Source: an uncultured Treponema sp. (GTDB lineage: Bacteria > Spirochaetota > Spirochaetia > Treponematales > Treponemataceae). Taken from it: a stretch of DNA of 64,000 nt. The notes under the pieces are model-generated. The model saw only the letters and a program-made list of their open reading frames with translations, did no database searches and was not told the origin of the DNA. Position 1 is the first letter of the stretch; each line of letters opens with the position of its first letter. Both the position numbers and the translations under genes were made by a program. The stretch is from the NCBI GenBank assembly GCA_947167745.1, contig CAMVJE010000003.1, forward strand, positions 13,726 through 77,725, written 5' to 3'. This document shows positions 49,673-58,561 of this stretch, one piece after another.

Positions 49673-51368
49673 TAGCCCTTTCCAGCGCGCCAGAGATGTG
49701 GTCATGGATGTTTTCCCGGCCTAGTTTGTCTGCCATGCCGGTTTTTTCGAGAAGTATGTAAGGCTGTGTGTGAATTCCGGATATTACAATTGTGATGCCT
49801 TTTCGGTCACAGGCGGCTTTTGCCTGCTCTAAGGCGCGAATTCCGCCGGCATCCAGATAGATTGTATTTCTCATGCGCAAAATCAAAACTTTATAGTCAA
49901 CGCCTGCTTTTTCAACGGCGACTTCGAATTTTCGCACTGTACCGAAGAAGAGTGGGCCTTCAATTTCGTAAACCATAGCTCCATGGGGAAGGTCGAGTCG
50001 TTCTTCCGGCATGTCTGCGGCGTGAATTCCCGAAGTGAGGGCTTCCCGCTTGTTCTGAACTTCCGACAAATCTATCATCTTTTTAATGAAGAAGAAGGCC
50101 GCAAGCCCCAGACCAACTTCGATTGCAACTGTCAGATCGACGAAAACTGTAATTAAGAAAGTGACTGCAAAGACGGCTGTGTCTGATTTTTGACCGCGGA
50201 TAAGGGAGCGAATTGCGGGAAAGCCAGCCATGTTCCAGGCTACATTGATGAGAACAGCTGCAAGGGCTGCCATAGGAATGTATGAGGCGTATTTTCCGAA
50301 GAAGAGGAGAATCAAAAGCAATGTGATTGCATGGACGATTCCTGCAATTGGTGTGCGTCCGCCGTTTTTGATATTGGTTGCTGTTCGGGCGATTGCTCCA
50401 GTGGCCGGAATTCCTCCGAATAAGGGCGAGGCGATGTTTGCGATTCCCTGACCGATAAGCTCTGTGTTTGAGTCATGCTTGGCACCAGTCATACCGTCAG
50501 CGACAACAGCCGAAAGAAGGGATTCGATTGCCGCAAGGACAGCGATTGAAACTGCCGTGGGGAAGAGCATTCGGATTGTGCTTAAAGAAAAGTCTGGCAG
50601 CTGGGGGGCGGGAAGGGTGTTTGGAATTACGAAATGGCGACTTCCGTCGGCGAAGGTGCCGATAGTGTCTGTTTTAAGACCGCAGAATTTGTCCAGAAGA
50701 ATTGAAGCCACGGTGGCCAGAATCAAGACGATGAAACTTCCCGGAATCTTTTTGATGAACTTTGACCAGATGAAAATGAAAGCGAGGCAAACCGAAGCCA
50801 TGATGAATGAATAAACATTAATCGTTGAGGCTGATTTGATATAAACGATGATTTTTGGCAAAAAGTCGCCCGGCATTTTTGAATATTCCTCGCCTAAAAT
50901 CCGCATTGGCTCAGAAAAGTCCGGGGCAAGGCCGAAAAAGTCTCCGATTTGGCCGGCTGCGATGGTGACTGCGATTCCTGCCGTAAAGCCGGTGACGATT
51001 GTATATGGAATGAATTTGACCAAACCGCCCATCTTGAATGCGCCCAAAAGAATCAAAAGAATGCCCGCCATGACCGTGGCCGTTGCAAGGCCGGAAAGTC
51101 CGAACTGGGCGACGACGCCGTAAACGATGACCGCAAATGCTCCAGTGGGGCCGCCAATCTGAACGGTTGAGCCACCGAAGGCCGAGATACAAAAGCCTGC
51201 GATGATTGCGGTAAAGAGGCCTGCCGCCGGGTTCACTCCCGAAGCGATGGCGAATGCGATTGCCAGCGGAAGAGCGACAATGCCGACGATAATACCTGCG
51301 ATGAGGTCGGAAACAAAGGTGCGAGAATTGTATCCTTTAAGCGAATTGATGAGCTGTGGTTTGAACAT
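49653..51368 (-). CDS. SulP-family anion transporter with STAS domain
   Basis: A 571-aa SLC26/SulP permease. A transmembrane domain with 12-14 helices (about 20-430) holds GLFTAIIAGFCISAFGGS and GPTGAFAVIVYG, and the STAS domain is at about 445-571. The family moves sulfate, bicarbonate or other anions, and substrate cannot be told from sequence. The CATAAT 8 nt before the ATG and the lack of a Shine-Dalgarno suggest a short or absent leader. The last residues SILNA come from a repeat. Confidence 0.92.
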   Translation of the reverse strand: MFKPQLINSLKGYNSRTFVSDLIAGIIVGIVALPLAIAFAIASGVNPAAGLFTAIIAGFCISAFGGSTVQIGGPTGAFAVIVYGVVAQFGLSGLATATVMAGILLILLGAFKMGGLVKFIPYTIVTGFTAGIAVTIAAGQIGDFFGLAPDFSEPMRILGEEYSKMPGDFLPKIIVYIKSASTINVYSFIMASVCLAFIFIWSKFIKKIPGSFIVLILATVASILLDKFCGLKTDTIGTFADGSRHFVIPNTLPAPQLPDFSLSTIRMLFPTAVSIAVLAAIESLLSAVVADGMTGAKHDSNTELIGQGIANIASPLFGGIPATGAIARTATNIKNGGRTPIAGIVHAITLLLILLFFGKYASYIPMAALAAVLINVAWNMAGFPAIRSLIRGQKSDTAVFAVTFLITVFVDLTVAIEVGLGLAAFFFIKKMIDLSEVQNKREALTSGIHAADMPEERLDLPHGAMVYEIEGPLFFGTVRKFEVAVEKAGVDYKVLILRMRNTIYLDAGGIRALEQAKAACDRKGITIVISGIHTQPYILLEKTGMADKLGRENIHDHISGALERAKSILNA

Positions 51369-51435
51369 AATGTAAAATTATGCTCTTTTATGCTCTTTTA
51401 TGCAATAAGCGGTGACTTCCCCCTTTATTTTTTGC

Positions 51436-51441
51436 TATACT
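51436..51441 (+). promoter_or_regulatory. Extended -10 (TGC TATACT) of the peptide-binding protein gene, leaderless type
   Basis: TATACT preceded by TGC lies exactly 6 nt (TCAAGT) before the ATG at 51448. No Shine-Dalgarno is present. Confidence 0.5.
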
Positions 51442-51447
51442 TCAAGT

Positions 51448-53361
51448 ATGAAAAATCTCTCACCGTTTGCGAAATTCTTTCCCAAAAAAACATTTTTTAT
51501 CTGTGCAAATCTTTGTAATCTGTGGATTTTCCTCGCTTCTTGTTCCCGTTCCCCGGAAATGACTCTCTCGGAAATAGAGGCGGCCAGGGCCAGCGGGGCT
51601 AACGAACTGATTGAGAAGACTGTTCACCGCCCGAATTTGACCAATCATTTTGAGGTCGGAAAGGTCGGCGGCACTTACAATGACATCATTATGGGCGAGC
51701 CCAAGAGTTTTAACATGCTGGTGGCCGAAAAAGACGGTACTACGGCTGGAGTGGTGGCTCCTCTGGTTCAGTATCTTGCTGACTATGACATTATCGAGCG
51801 TAAATGGAAGGGCCGTATCGCTGATTTTGAAATAAAAATCGATGAAAAGAAGAACAAACTTGATGTGATTTACACTATTAAGAGCGATGTCTACTGGTCT
51901 TTTTATGAGAACCGACATGAAAAAGTCAAGGTGACCAGTGACGATGTGATTTTCTGGTACGATGAGATTCAGGGGGATGAAGAATGTGGCTCTTCTGCCT
52001 ACAATTCCCAGTTTATGCCTATGGATGACGGTAGTGAGGCACGCATTACAATCGAAAAAATTGATGACGCGAGCTTTGTTTTTCATTTTCCGCAGATTGT
52101 AGCCGAGCCGATTTTGCAGACGAACATGGATTTTGGCCCCCGCTTTTTGTACAAGGCCGCAAAGGACAAGGGCGGGGCGGATGCTGTCAAAAAACTCTTC
52201 ACTGTTGCCGCAGAGCCCAAGGAGCTTCCTTCCTGCGGGCCTTATTTCCTTACCGAATATGTTCCGGGGCAGAGGCTTATGTATAAAAGAAATCCTGACT
52301 TTTGGGAAAAGGATGCAAACGGTCAGAGTCATCATTATCCAGAAGAATTGGTTTATCAGGTGGTTGGAGATGCGAATACGGCCTATCTGCTGTTCAAACA
52401 GGGCAAAATCGAAGATTATTCTTTTCAGCCGGAGCAGCTGGAGGAAGCTGTAAGGGATTCAAAAAATGTCCTTACTCCAGACGGTCATTTTATTCCTGAA
52501 AATGCAGAAAAAACAGAGGGCTACACGGTCTTTAATGCGGACGGCTCAATGAATGCTTCATTCTGGTCTTTCAATCAAAATCCTAAAAATCAGGGTGAGG
52601 CTTTTTACAAATGGTTCTGCAAAAAAGAATTCCGTCAGGCAATGAGCTGTCTTCTGAACCGGGAGAGAATCATTTCCCAGACTTACCGGGGACTTGCCGA
52701 GCCGACTTACTCTTTCTTCCCCGAAGTCAACCGCTATTATAATGAAGATATTATCCTTCAGTACCGCTATTCCCATGCCCATGCGAAAAAATTGCTTGAG
52801 ACGGCGGGATTTTCTCGTCTTGAAGACGGATTTTTGTATGACTCAGAGGGAAACAAAGTCGAATTTGATTTGACAATTAATGGAAACGACACGATTTCTT
52901 CCGATATTGCCCAGATTATCGTGGACGAATGCAAAAAAGAAGGAATCACGGTCATTCCCCGTCCAACAGACTTTCAGAAACTCGTTGACCAGCTTATGAC
53001 AAGCTATGACTGGCAGAGTATTATCATCGGCTTTGGCGGCGGCTCTCTTTTCCCCACTCAGGGAAGCAATGTCTGGGTCAGCGATGGAAACCTGCATCTC
53101 TGGTACCCATTGCAAAAATCCCCAGCCACTGACTGGGAAGCGCGAGTGGATGAACTTTATCACAGGGCCAAGTGTATCGTGAATTACGAGGAAGCCAAGC
53201 CTCTCTGGGATGAATATCAGGCGATTTTCCTTGAGCAGTGCCCGATTATCTATCTCATGCGCCGCCGTTCCTTCTTCGGCCTGCAGAACCGCTGGGATAT
53301 GACTAATGTTTACTACGACAATCTGGGCGGCGCTGAGACGAATTATTTGTATTTGAAGTGA
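51448..53361 (+). CDS. Oligopeptide-type ABC transporter solute-binding lipoprotein (family 5)
   Basis: A 637-aa extracytoplasmic binding protein. A lipoprotein signal ends in FLASC (Cys32), and the family-5 SBP fold follows; GPYFLTEYVPGQRLMYKRNPDFWEK and KEFRQAMSCLLNRERI are typical. Its hydrophobic signal segment (residues 18-27) is encoded by CACAGAT-type repeat units (51499-51525). The ATG at 51448 is chosen over the one at 51412, since the -10 lies between them. It probably feeds the permeases at 54165-57460. Confidence 0.92.
   Translation: MKNLSPFAKFFPKKTFFICANLCNLWIFLASCSRSPEMTLSEIEAARASGANELIEKTVHRPNLTNHFEVGKVGGTYNDIIMGEPKSFNMLVAEKDGTTAGVVAPLVQYLADYDIIERKWKGRIADFEIKIDEKKNKLDVIYTIKSDVYWSFYENRHEKVKVTSDDVIFWYDEIQGDEECGSSAYNSQFMPMDDGSEARITIEKIDDASFVFHFPQIVAEPILQTNMDFGPRFLYKAAKDKGGADAVKKLFTVAAEPKELPSCGPYFLTEYVPGQRLMYKRNPDFWEKDANGQSHHYPEELVYQVVGDANTAYLLFKQGKIEDYSFQPEQLEEAVRDSKNVLTPDGHFIPENAEKTEGYTVFNADGSMNASFWSFNQNPKNQGEAFYKWFCKKEFRQAMSCLLNRERIISQTYRGLAEPTYSFFPEVNRYYNEDIILQYRYSHAHAKKLLETAGFSRLEDGFLYDSEGNKVEFDLTINGNDTISSDIAQIIVDECKKEGITVIPRPTDFQKLVDQLMTSYDWQSIIIGFGGGSLFPTQGSNVWVSDGNLHLWYPLQKSPATDWEARVDELYHRAKCIVNYEEAKPLWDEYQAIFLEQCPIIYLMRRRSFFGLQNRWDMTNVYYDNLGGAETNYLYLK
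51499..51525 (-). repeat. CACAGAT-family repeat inside the signal peptide of the binding protein
   Basis: ATCTGTGCAA, ATCTTTGTAA and TCTGTGG are 10-nt units of the same family found between genes. Here they are read in frame as ICANLCNLW, the hydrophobic core of the lipoprotein signal. Confidence 0.65.
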
Positions 53362-53416
53362 GAAGCGGGCCTAACCAGCCTAAAAATCTTGTAATGACAA
53401 AATGATGTTTGTGGGG

Positions 53417-53422
53417 TAAAAT
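53417..53422 (+). promoter_or_regulatory. -10 TAAAAT of plsC, leaderless type
   Basis: TAAAAT lies exactly 6 nt (GCTATT) before the plsC ATG; no Shine-Dalgarno is present. Confidence 0.4.
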
Positions 53423-53428
53423 GCTATT

Positions 53429-54172
53429 ATGTTCACTACTATTATTTCGCTTATCCGGGTTGCATTTTATATGCTCTCAAAAAATAAAGAACGCCGTATG
53501 GCCCTGCGCTATGATAAGACCGGCGATATCAAAAGCCGGGACGAGCTGGTTTTTAAACTTGTTCCCCAGTGGGCACGCTTCGTAATCGAAAAAGTTGCAA
53601 AATCAACGGTTGAGGTCGTGGGGAGCGAAAAGGTTCCAAAAGAGGGAGCCGTTGTTTTTATCGGAAATCATCAGGGAATCATGGATATTCCACTTTTATT
53701 TGGTTATATCAATAAGCCCATGACCTTTGTAGCAAAAGCCGAACTGGGTAAAATTCCACTTCTTTCAGACTGGATGAAGCTTTTGCAGTGTACATTCATT
53801 GAGCGGAAGAGTCCCCGTAAGTCTATACAGGCAATTCATGATGCGGCTGATGGTGTCAAAAAGGGGTATTCTCAGGTAATTTTCCCAGAAGGAACTCGAA
53901 GTAAGGGTGGCCCCCACCATGAATTTAAGGCCGGAAGTTTCAAACTCGCCTTCATGTCGGGGGCGCCTATCGTTCCTGTTACAATTGACGGTGCATGGCG
54001 AATCTACGAGGGGCAGAAAAAACTCAAAAAAGGTCAGCACATAAAGCTTATAATTCACGATCCAATTGAAACGGCAGGGCTTTCAAAAGAAGAACAGTCA
54101 AAAATCCACGAAAGGGTCGAAAAAATTGTCTGTGAGCCACTGAATGAGCAGGCAGGAAGCAGTAATGCATAA
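53429..54172 (+). CDS. plsC: 1-acyl-sn-glycerol-3-phosphate acyltransferase
   Basis: A 247-aa inner-membrane acyltransferase that makes phosphatidic acid. GNHQGIMDIPLL (about 92-103) is the HX4D catalytic box, CTFIERKSPR and FPEGTRSKGG bind the glycerol phosphate, and PIVPVTIDGAW is motif IV. It sits between the binding protein and the permease of an Opp-like system with its own -10, so it may be a separate transcript that continues into the transporter genes. It overlaps the permease start. Confidence 0.92.
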   Translation: MFTTIISLIRVAFYMLSKNKERRMALRYDKTGDIKSRDELVFKLVPQWARFVIEKVAKSTVEVVGSEKVPKEGAVVFIGNHQGIMDIPLLFGYINKPMTFVAKAELGKIPLLSDWMKLLQCTFIERKSPRKSIQAIHDAADGVKKGYSQVIFPEGTRSKGGPHHEFKAGSFKLAFMSGAPIVPVTIDGAWRIYEGQKKLKKGQHIKLIIHDPIETAGLSKEEQSKIHERVEKIVCEPLNEQAGSSNA

Positions 54173-55346
54173 TAATCAAATGGGCGACACCCCTTCACAG
54201 TCTAGTCAGCCTCTGTCGCGAGAAAATGCCCGCACGGATGCGGGTAAAAGACCGTTGACCGCAAGAATTTTCAGGCCGATTGTCGGACTGAAAATTCTTG
54301 TCAGGACATGGAGGTCCAAGTATCCTCTTCTTTCATTTATCGTTTCCCGGCTGATTACCATGCTTGTCGTGCTTTTTGTCTTTGGCTGGGTTCTGTTCGG
54401 GCTCATGGCTTTAGCCCCAGGCGACATAGTTGACCAGATGATGCAACAGCAGCTTATGAGCCAGACAGAGTCAAAGGGTGGCTCAAACCGGGATAATGTG
54501 CTTTCTGAAGAACAGATGGCAAAAATGCGGGCGGAACTTGGGCTGGATAAGCCTTTTACTCTTCAGTATTTTGACTGGCTTGAGCGGGTTGTCATTCATC
54601 ATGACCTTGGACTTTCACTTATTTCAAAAGCTCCTGTTTCTTTCCTTATAAGAAGCCGCATTATAAATTCTCTCGTTCTTAATATCATCTCCCTGATTTT
54701 TATCACGATTTTTTCATTTTTGCTGGGCGTTTATTTTTCGAGCAAGGCGGGCACGCGGGTCGATCTTGCAGCTACTTTTTTTGCCCTTTTCTTTCACGCC
54801 TTTCCGGGAATTCTTCTTTTGATACTTCTGCAGCTTTTTGCTTCGATTACGGGGCTTTTCCCTGTGACGGCATATCCTGACTTTCCTATTTCAGAAAGTC
54901 CAATAAAATTCATTTTCAGTTACAGCTATCATGTTTTTCTGCCTCTGTTTGCTTCATTTTTAGGCGGAATCGGCGGAACCATGCGTATGATTCGATCTAC
55001 CATGCTTGACCAAATGGGCATGCCTTATATCATGGCACTTCGTTCCCGTGGAATCAGCGAGCGTCGGGTTTATCTCAATCATGCCTTCAGAAATACCCTC
55101 AACCCCTACATTACAGGGAGCGCCAATCTTCTGGCCAGCCTTTTTTCAGGCTCTCTCGTTTTGGAAATTATTTTCTCATACCCCGGAATCGGTCGGCTTT
55201 CTTATGATGCGGTCATGCAGCAGGATGTAAATCTTGTTCTTGCCTGTACGATGCTAATTGCTGCCCTTGATTTATTGGGCATAACAGTCTCTGATATTTT
55301 ACTTGCGCTTGTAGATCCGCGAATCCGTTACGGAAAGGAAGGGTAA
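54165..55346 (+). CDS. Opp/Dpp-type ABC transporter permease (OppB-like)
   Basis: A 393-aa inner-membrane permease. About 50-60 residues of charged N-terminus are followed by the first helix (about 62-90); the conserved GLDKPFTLQYFDWL periplasmic segment, and the cytoplasmic EAA-type loop ALRSRGISERRVYLNHAFRN near residue 290 couple it to the ATPase. The start is uncertain: 54165 overlaps the end of plsC, and 54180 is also possible. It is followed 2 nt later by the permease-ATPase fusion. Confidence 0.9.
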   Translation: MHNNQMGDTPSQSSQPLSRENARTDAGKRPLTARIFRPIVGLKILVRTWRSKYPLLSFIVSRLITMLVVLFVFGWVLFGLMALAPGDIVDQMMQQQLMSQTESKGGSNRDNVLSEEQMAKMRAELGLDKPFTLQYFDWLERVVIHHDLGLSLISKAPVSFLIRSRIINSLVLNIISLIFITIFSFLLGVYFSSKAGTRVDLAATFFALFFHAFPGILLLILLQLFASITGLFPVTAYPDFPISESPIKFIFSYSYHVFLPLFASFLGGIGGTMRMIRSTMLDQMGMPYIMALRSRGISERRVYLNHAFRNTLNPYITGSANLLASLFSGSLVLEIIFSYPGIGRLSYDAVMQQDVNLVLACTMLIAALDLLGITVSDILLALVDPRIRYGKEG

Positions 55347-55348
55347 GC

Positions 55349-57460
55349 ATGAATCGGCTTTTTCAGTATTTAAAAAACCGGCCTCTGGCTCTTATTTCCC
55401 TGACATTGCTAGCTCTTCTTTATCTTTTTATGATTTTTGCGGAATTCATCTCACCATACTCACCCACCCGTTCTTTTGAGGAAGACACTTTTCATCCGTC
55501 AAATATTGAGATTTCTTCAAAAGGAATTGTAGCCCGTGAATATCGTGTTTTAAATCCGATTACCTGGCGCTACGCAAAAGTGAAGGGAGTCGAATTTCAT
55601 CACAGAATTCATTTTTTCGTAAAAGGTGAGGAGTACCACCTTTTCGGACTCATACCCTCAAGCCGCCATCTATTCGGCACCCTTCCAGACGAAAATACGG
55701 GCGAAATTTATCCAGTCTTTCTTTTTGGCGCAGATAATCTGGGAAGGGATTTATTTTCCCGCATAGTCTATGGAAGCCGCATTTCCCTTACCATCGGCTT
55801 TGTTGCCAGTGCGATTTCTCTTCTACTTGCAATTCTCTTTGGCGGTATCGCAGGCTACTATGGCGGAAAGCCTGACTGGTTTGTTATGCGAATCTGTGAA
55901 TTCCTAATGCTTATACCGGGGCTGTACCTCATCCTTTTCTTGCGCTCTATCTTGAATACGAAAATGGATTCTGGCACGGCATACATGATAATCACTGTCA
56001 TTCTTTCTCTGGTTGGCTGGCCTGGAACTGCCCGAACTCTCCGCGGCATGGTTCATTCAATCAAGAGAGAAGAGTTTGTCCTTGATGCAGGTCTTGAAGG
56101 AATTCCTTCCACGGTGATTATTTTTGTTCATATTATCCCTCAGATTACCAGCCTTCTGATTGTCTCAACCACACTTGCTATTCCCGGTTTCATTATGAGC
56201 GAGACGACCCTTTCATATCTTGGTCTTGGCATTTCCGATCCTGCCGTAAGCTGGGGTAGCCTCATAAACCGTGACATATCAACCCTGTCAAATCTTAAAA
56301 ATTTCCCCTGGCTCTTAACGCCGGTTTGGCTTTTGCTTAGTGTCACTTTGGCATTTAATTTTCTTGGAGATGCCTTGCGTGATTATTTTGATCCTTATCA
56401 TGTGATTTTCCCCACATGGAAGAAAAAAGCCACAGATTCACACAGATTAACACAGATTATAAAAAACAGTCAGGATGAAATTAGCGAGAATCCGCGTGAA
56501 GTGGCGTCTGCTTCTTTCCTTTCTGTGCAAAATCTCAGGGTTTCATTCAGCGTGCTTCGAGGCTCTTCTTATGCCACGATTCAGTCTGTGCGGGGTGTCT
56601 CCTTCTCAATGGAGCGTGGTGAAATCCTCGGTATTGTAGGTGAGTCTGGCAGCGGAAAATCCGTCACCACTACGGCAATTCCTGCCCTTCATCCGTCTAA
56701 TGCTACTGTCGAGGGGAAAATCTTCTTTGACGGCGTTGAGCTTACAGCTCTTTCACAAAAAGAAATGCGAGCCTGGCGGGGTAAAAAAATCGGCCTGATT
56801 TTCCAGGAACCGGGGCGCAGTTTTGATCCTCTACAGAGCATCGGTTCAGTCTTTTTTGAGACTTTCAGAAACAGCGAGCCGGATATTTCCCGTGTCATCT
56901 CAGATCAAAAGGCTGTTGCCCTGCTTGATGAGGTTGGCTTACCTGACCCGGAAAGCCGACTTAAAAATTATCCCCATCAGTTCTCGGGCGGCCAGTTGCA
57001 GCGAATCAGTATTGCCCTTTCCTTGGCTCAGGGCTGCGAACTTTTGATTGCCGATGAGCCTACCACAGCCCTGGATGTTACTATTCAGGCTCAGATTGTC
57101 TCACTTTTGTCAGATTTGCGAAAAAAACGAAACCTTTCTATTATATTTATCAGCCATAATATCGATCTGGTGGCAGAGCTTTGTGACAATATCATCGTTA
57201 TGTATGGCGGCCTGATTATGGAGAGGGGGACAAGCGAAGAAATCATGAAGAGGGCAAAGCATCCCTATACTCAGGCACTTCTTGCTTCAAGTCCTCGTTT
57301 CGGTACTCATTACAGCAGTGAAAAATTGATTTCAATTCCCGGTCGTGTCACGGATCCAGCCCATCCAGAACCTGGCTGTCCCTTTGCACCAAGATGCCGA
57401 TATGCAAAAGATGAGTGTAAAGAAGAGGGTAAATGTTATAAAGTGAGGGAGATGTCATGA
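55349..57460 (+). CDS. Fused Opp/Dpp permease (OppC-like) and ATPase (OppD-like)
   Basis: A 703-aa fusion. The permease part (about 1-352) has LFGADNLGRDLFSRIVYGSR and the EAA loop FVLDAGLEGIPSTVIIFVHI. The ATPase part (about 385-703) has GESGSGKSVTT (Walker A), FSGGQLQR and LLIADEPTTALD, then the oligopeptide C-terminal cysteine motif GCPFAPRCRYAKDECKEEG. These are separate genes in most bacteria. Residues 361-371 of the linker are read from three CACAGAT-type units (56430-56460). The fusion is in frame and looks functional. Confidence 0.92.
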   Translation: MNRLFQYLKNRPLALISLTLLALLYLFMIFAEFISPYSPTRSFEEDTFHPSNIEISSKGIVAREYRVLNPITWRYAKVKGVEFHHRIHFFVKGEEYHLFGLIPSSRHLFGTLPDENTGEIYPVFLFGADNLGRDLFSRIVYGSRISLTIGFVASAISLLLAILFGGIAGYYGGKPDWFVMRICEFLMLIPGLYLILFLRSILNTKMDSGTAYMIITVILSLVGWPGTARTLRGMVHSIKREEFVLDAGLEGIPSTVIIFVHIIPQITSLLIVSTTLAIPGFIMSETTLSYLGLGISDPAVSWGSLINRDISTLSNLKNFPWLLTPVWLLLSVTLAFNFLGDALRDYFDPYHVIFPTWKKKATDSHRLTQIIKNSQDEISENPREVASASFLSVQNLRVSFSVLRGSSYATIQSVRGVSFSMERGEILGIVGESGSGKSVTTTAIPALHPSNATVEGKIFFDGVELTALSQKEMRAWRGKKIGLIFQEPGRSFDPLQSIGSVFFETFRNSEPDISRVISDQKAVALLDEVGLPDPESRLKNYPHQFSGGQLQRISIALSLAQGCELLIADEPTTALDVTIQAQIVSLLSDLRKKRNLSIIFISHNIDLVAELCDNIIVMYGGLIMERGTSEEIMKRAKHPYTQALLASSPRFGTHYSSEKLISIPGRVTDPAHPEPGCPFAPRCRYAKDECKEEGKCYKVREMS
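56430..56460 (+). repeat. CACAGAT-family repeat inside the permease-ATPase linker
   Basis: Three successive 10-nt units (CACAGATTCA, CACAGATTAA, CACAGATTAT) lie exactly between the permease and ATPase domains and are read as ATDSHRLTQII. Elsewhere in the window the same sequence is intergenic. Confidence 0.8.
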
Positions 57461-58557
57461 CGCGAAAACTTGGTATTATTGCACTGGAATCAGCACAGAA
57501 CGCCGGAAATAAAATCGACTCCATTCTTTCAGAATGGCGGGGTGGCGAGCATTTTCTGATTCCTGTTCAGTGTCCTCGCTTTGGTAGTGGCGAGGCTAAA
57601 GGAATCGTAAAAGAGTCCGTGCGTGATCGTGACTTGTACATTCTCGTGGATGTCTGTAATTCTTCAATCACTTATAAAATGGACGGTCAGCTTAACCGCA
57701 TGTCCCCGGACGATCATTTTCAGGATTTAAAGCGGGTGATTGCAGCCTGCAACGGAAAGGCTGAGAGAATCACGGTAATTATGCCTTTTTTGTATGAGAG
57801 CCGGCAGCACCGTCGGGTTTTGCGTGAATCTCTTGACTGCGCGGTAATGTTGCGGGAACTTGAGAATATGGGTATACATGAAGTCATCACTTTTGATGCT
57901 CATGATCCCCGTATGCAGAGTGCAATTCCTTTGAGCGGTTTTGAAAATGTCTCCCCGGCCCTGCAGTTTACGCAGAGCCTGCTTACTGAATATGAGGATT
58001 TAATAATCGACAGTGATCACATGATGTTTATATCTCCGGACGAAGGGGCCATGGACAGGGTTGTCTTTATGGCATCAATTTTCGGCGTAAATATCGGCAT
58101 GTTTTACAAGCGACGGGATTATAGCACAATCGTCGACGGTATGAATCCCATTATTGCCCATGATTTTTGTGGCGAATCTGTGGATGGAAAAGATTGTATC
58201 GTTATTGACGACATGATTGCTTCTGGTCACAGCATTATTGATGTTGCTCAGCAACTGAAAGAGCGGGGGGCAAAACGGGTTCTTGTTTTTGCGACTTTCG
58301 GACTTTTTACTGAAGGTTTTGAGAAGTTCGACAGAGCCTATAATGAAGGGCTTTTTGACAAGGTTTTTACTACTAATCTCATTCATCAGAAGCCTGAACT
58401 GAAAGAAAAAGTCTGGTATTACTCTGTGAATGTGAACCTTTATGTGGCGGCAATCATTGATACAATGAATAAGGGAGAATCAATGACAGATCTTGTCCGT
58501 CCTGCAAAACGAATTAAGGAAATGCTTGATTTATATAAAAAGAGCGGAGAGAATTAA
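57457..58557 (+). CDS. prs: Ribose-phosphate pyrophosphokinase, long variant
   Basis: A 366-aa PRPP synthetase of the longer, divergent type that I recall from Clostridia. VIMPFLYESRQHRR parallels the ATP-binding IPYFGYARQDRR, TFDAHDPRMQ the DLHA motif, MMFISPDEGAMDRV the SPD segment, YKRRDYS the catalytic flap and CIVIDDMIASGHSI the PRPP loop, with Ser for the usual Thr. It overlaps the fusion gene by 4 bp and lies before oppF, so it is embedded in the transporter operon. Active-site differences leave some doubt about activity. Confidence 0.85.
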   Translation: MTRKLGIIALESAQNAGNKIDSILSEWRGGEHFLIPVQCPRFGSGEAKGIVKESVRDRDLYILVDVCNSSITYKMDGQLNRMSPDDHFQDLKRVIAACNGKAERITVIMPFLYESRQHRRVLRESLDCAVMLRELENMGIHEVITFDAHDPRMQSAIPLSGFENVSPALQFTQSLLTEYEDLIIDSDHMMFISPDEGAMDRVVFMASIFGVNIGMFYKRRDYSTIVDGMNPIIAHDFCGESVDGKDCIVIDDMIASGHSIIDVAQQLKERGAKRVLVFATFGLFTEGFEKFDRAYNEGLFDKVFTTNLIHQKPELKEKVWYYSVNVNLYVAAIIDTMNKGESMTDLVRPAKRIKEMLDLYKKSGEN

Positions 58558-58561
58558 TAAA

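Noticed and set aside
51460..52335. A 291-codon open frame on the minus strand opposite the peptide-binding protein gene
   Set aside because: It lies wholly inside a well-supported gene, has no ribosome binding site or domain, and its composition is that of an antisense shadow.
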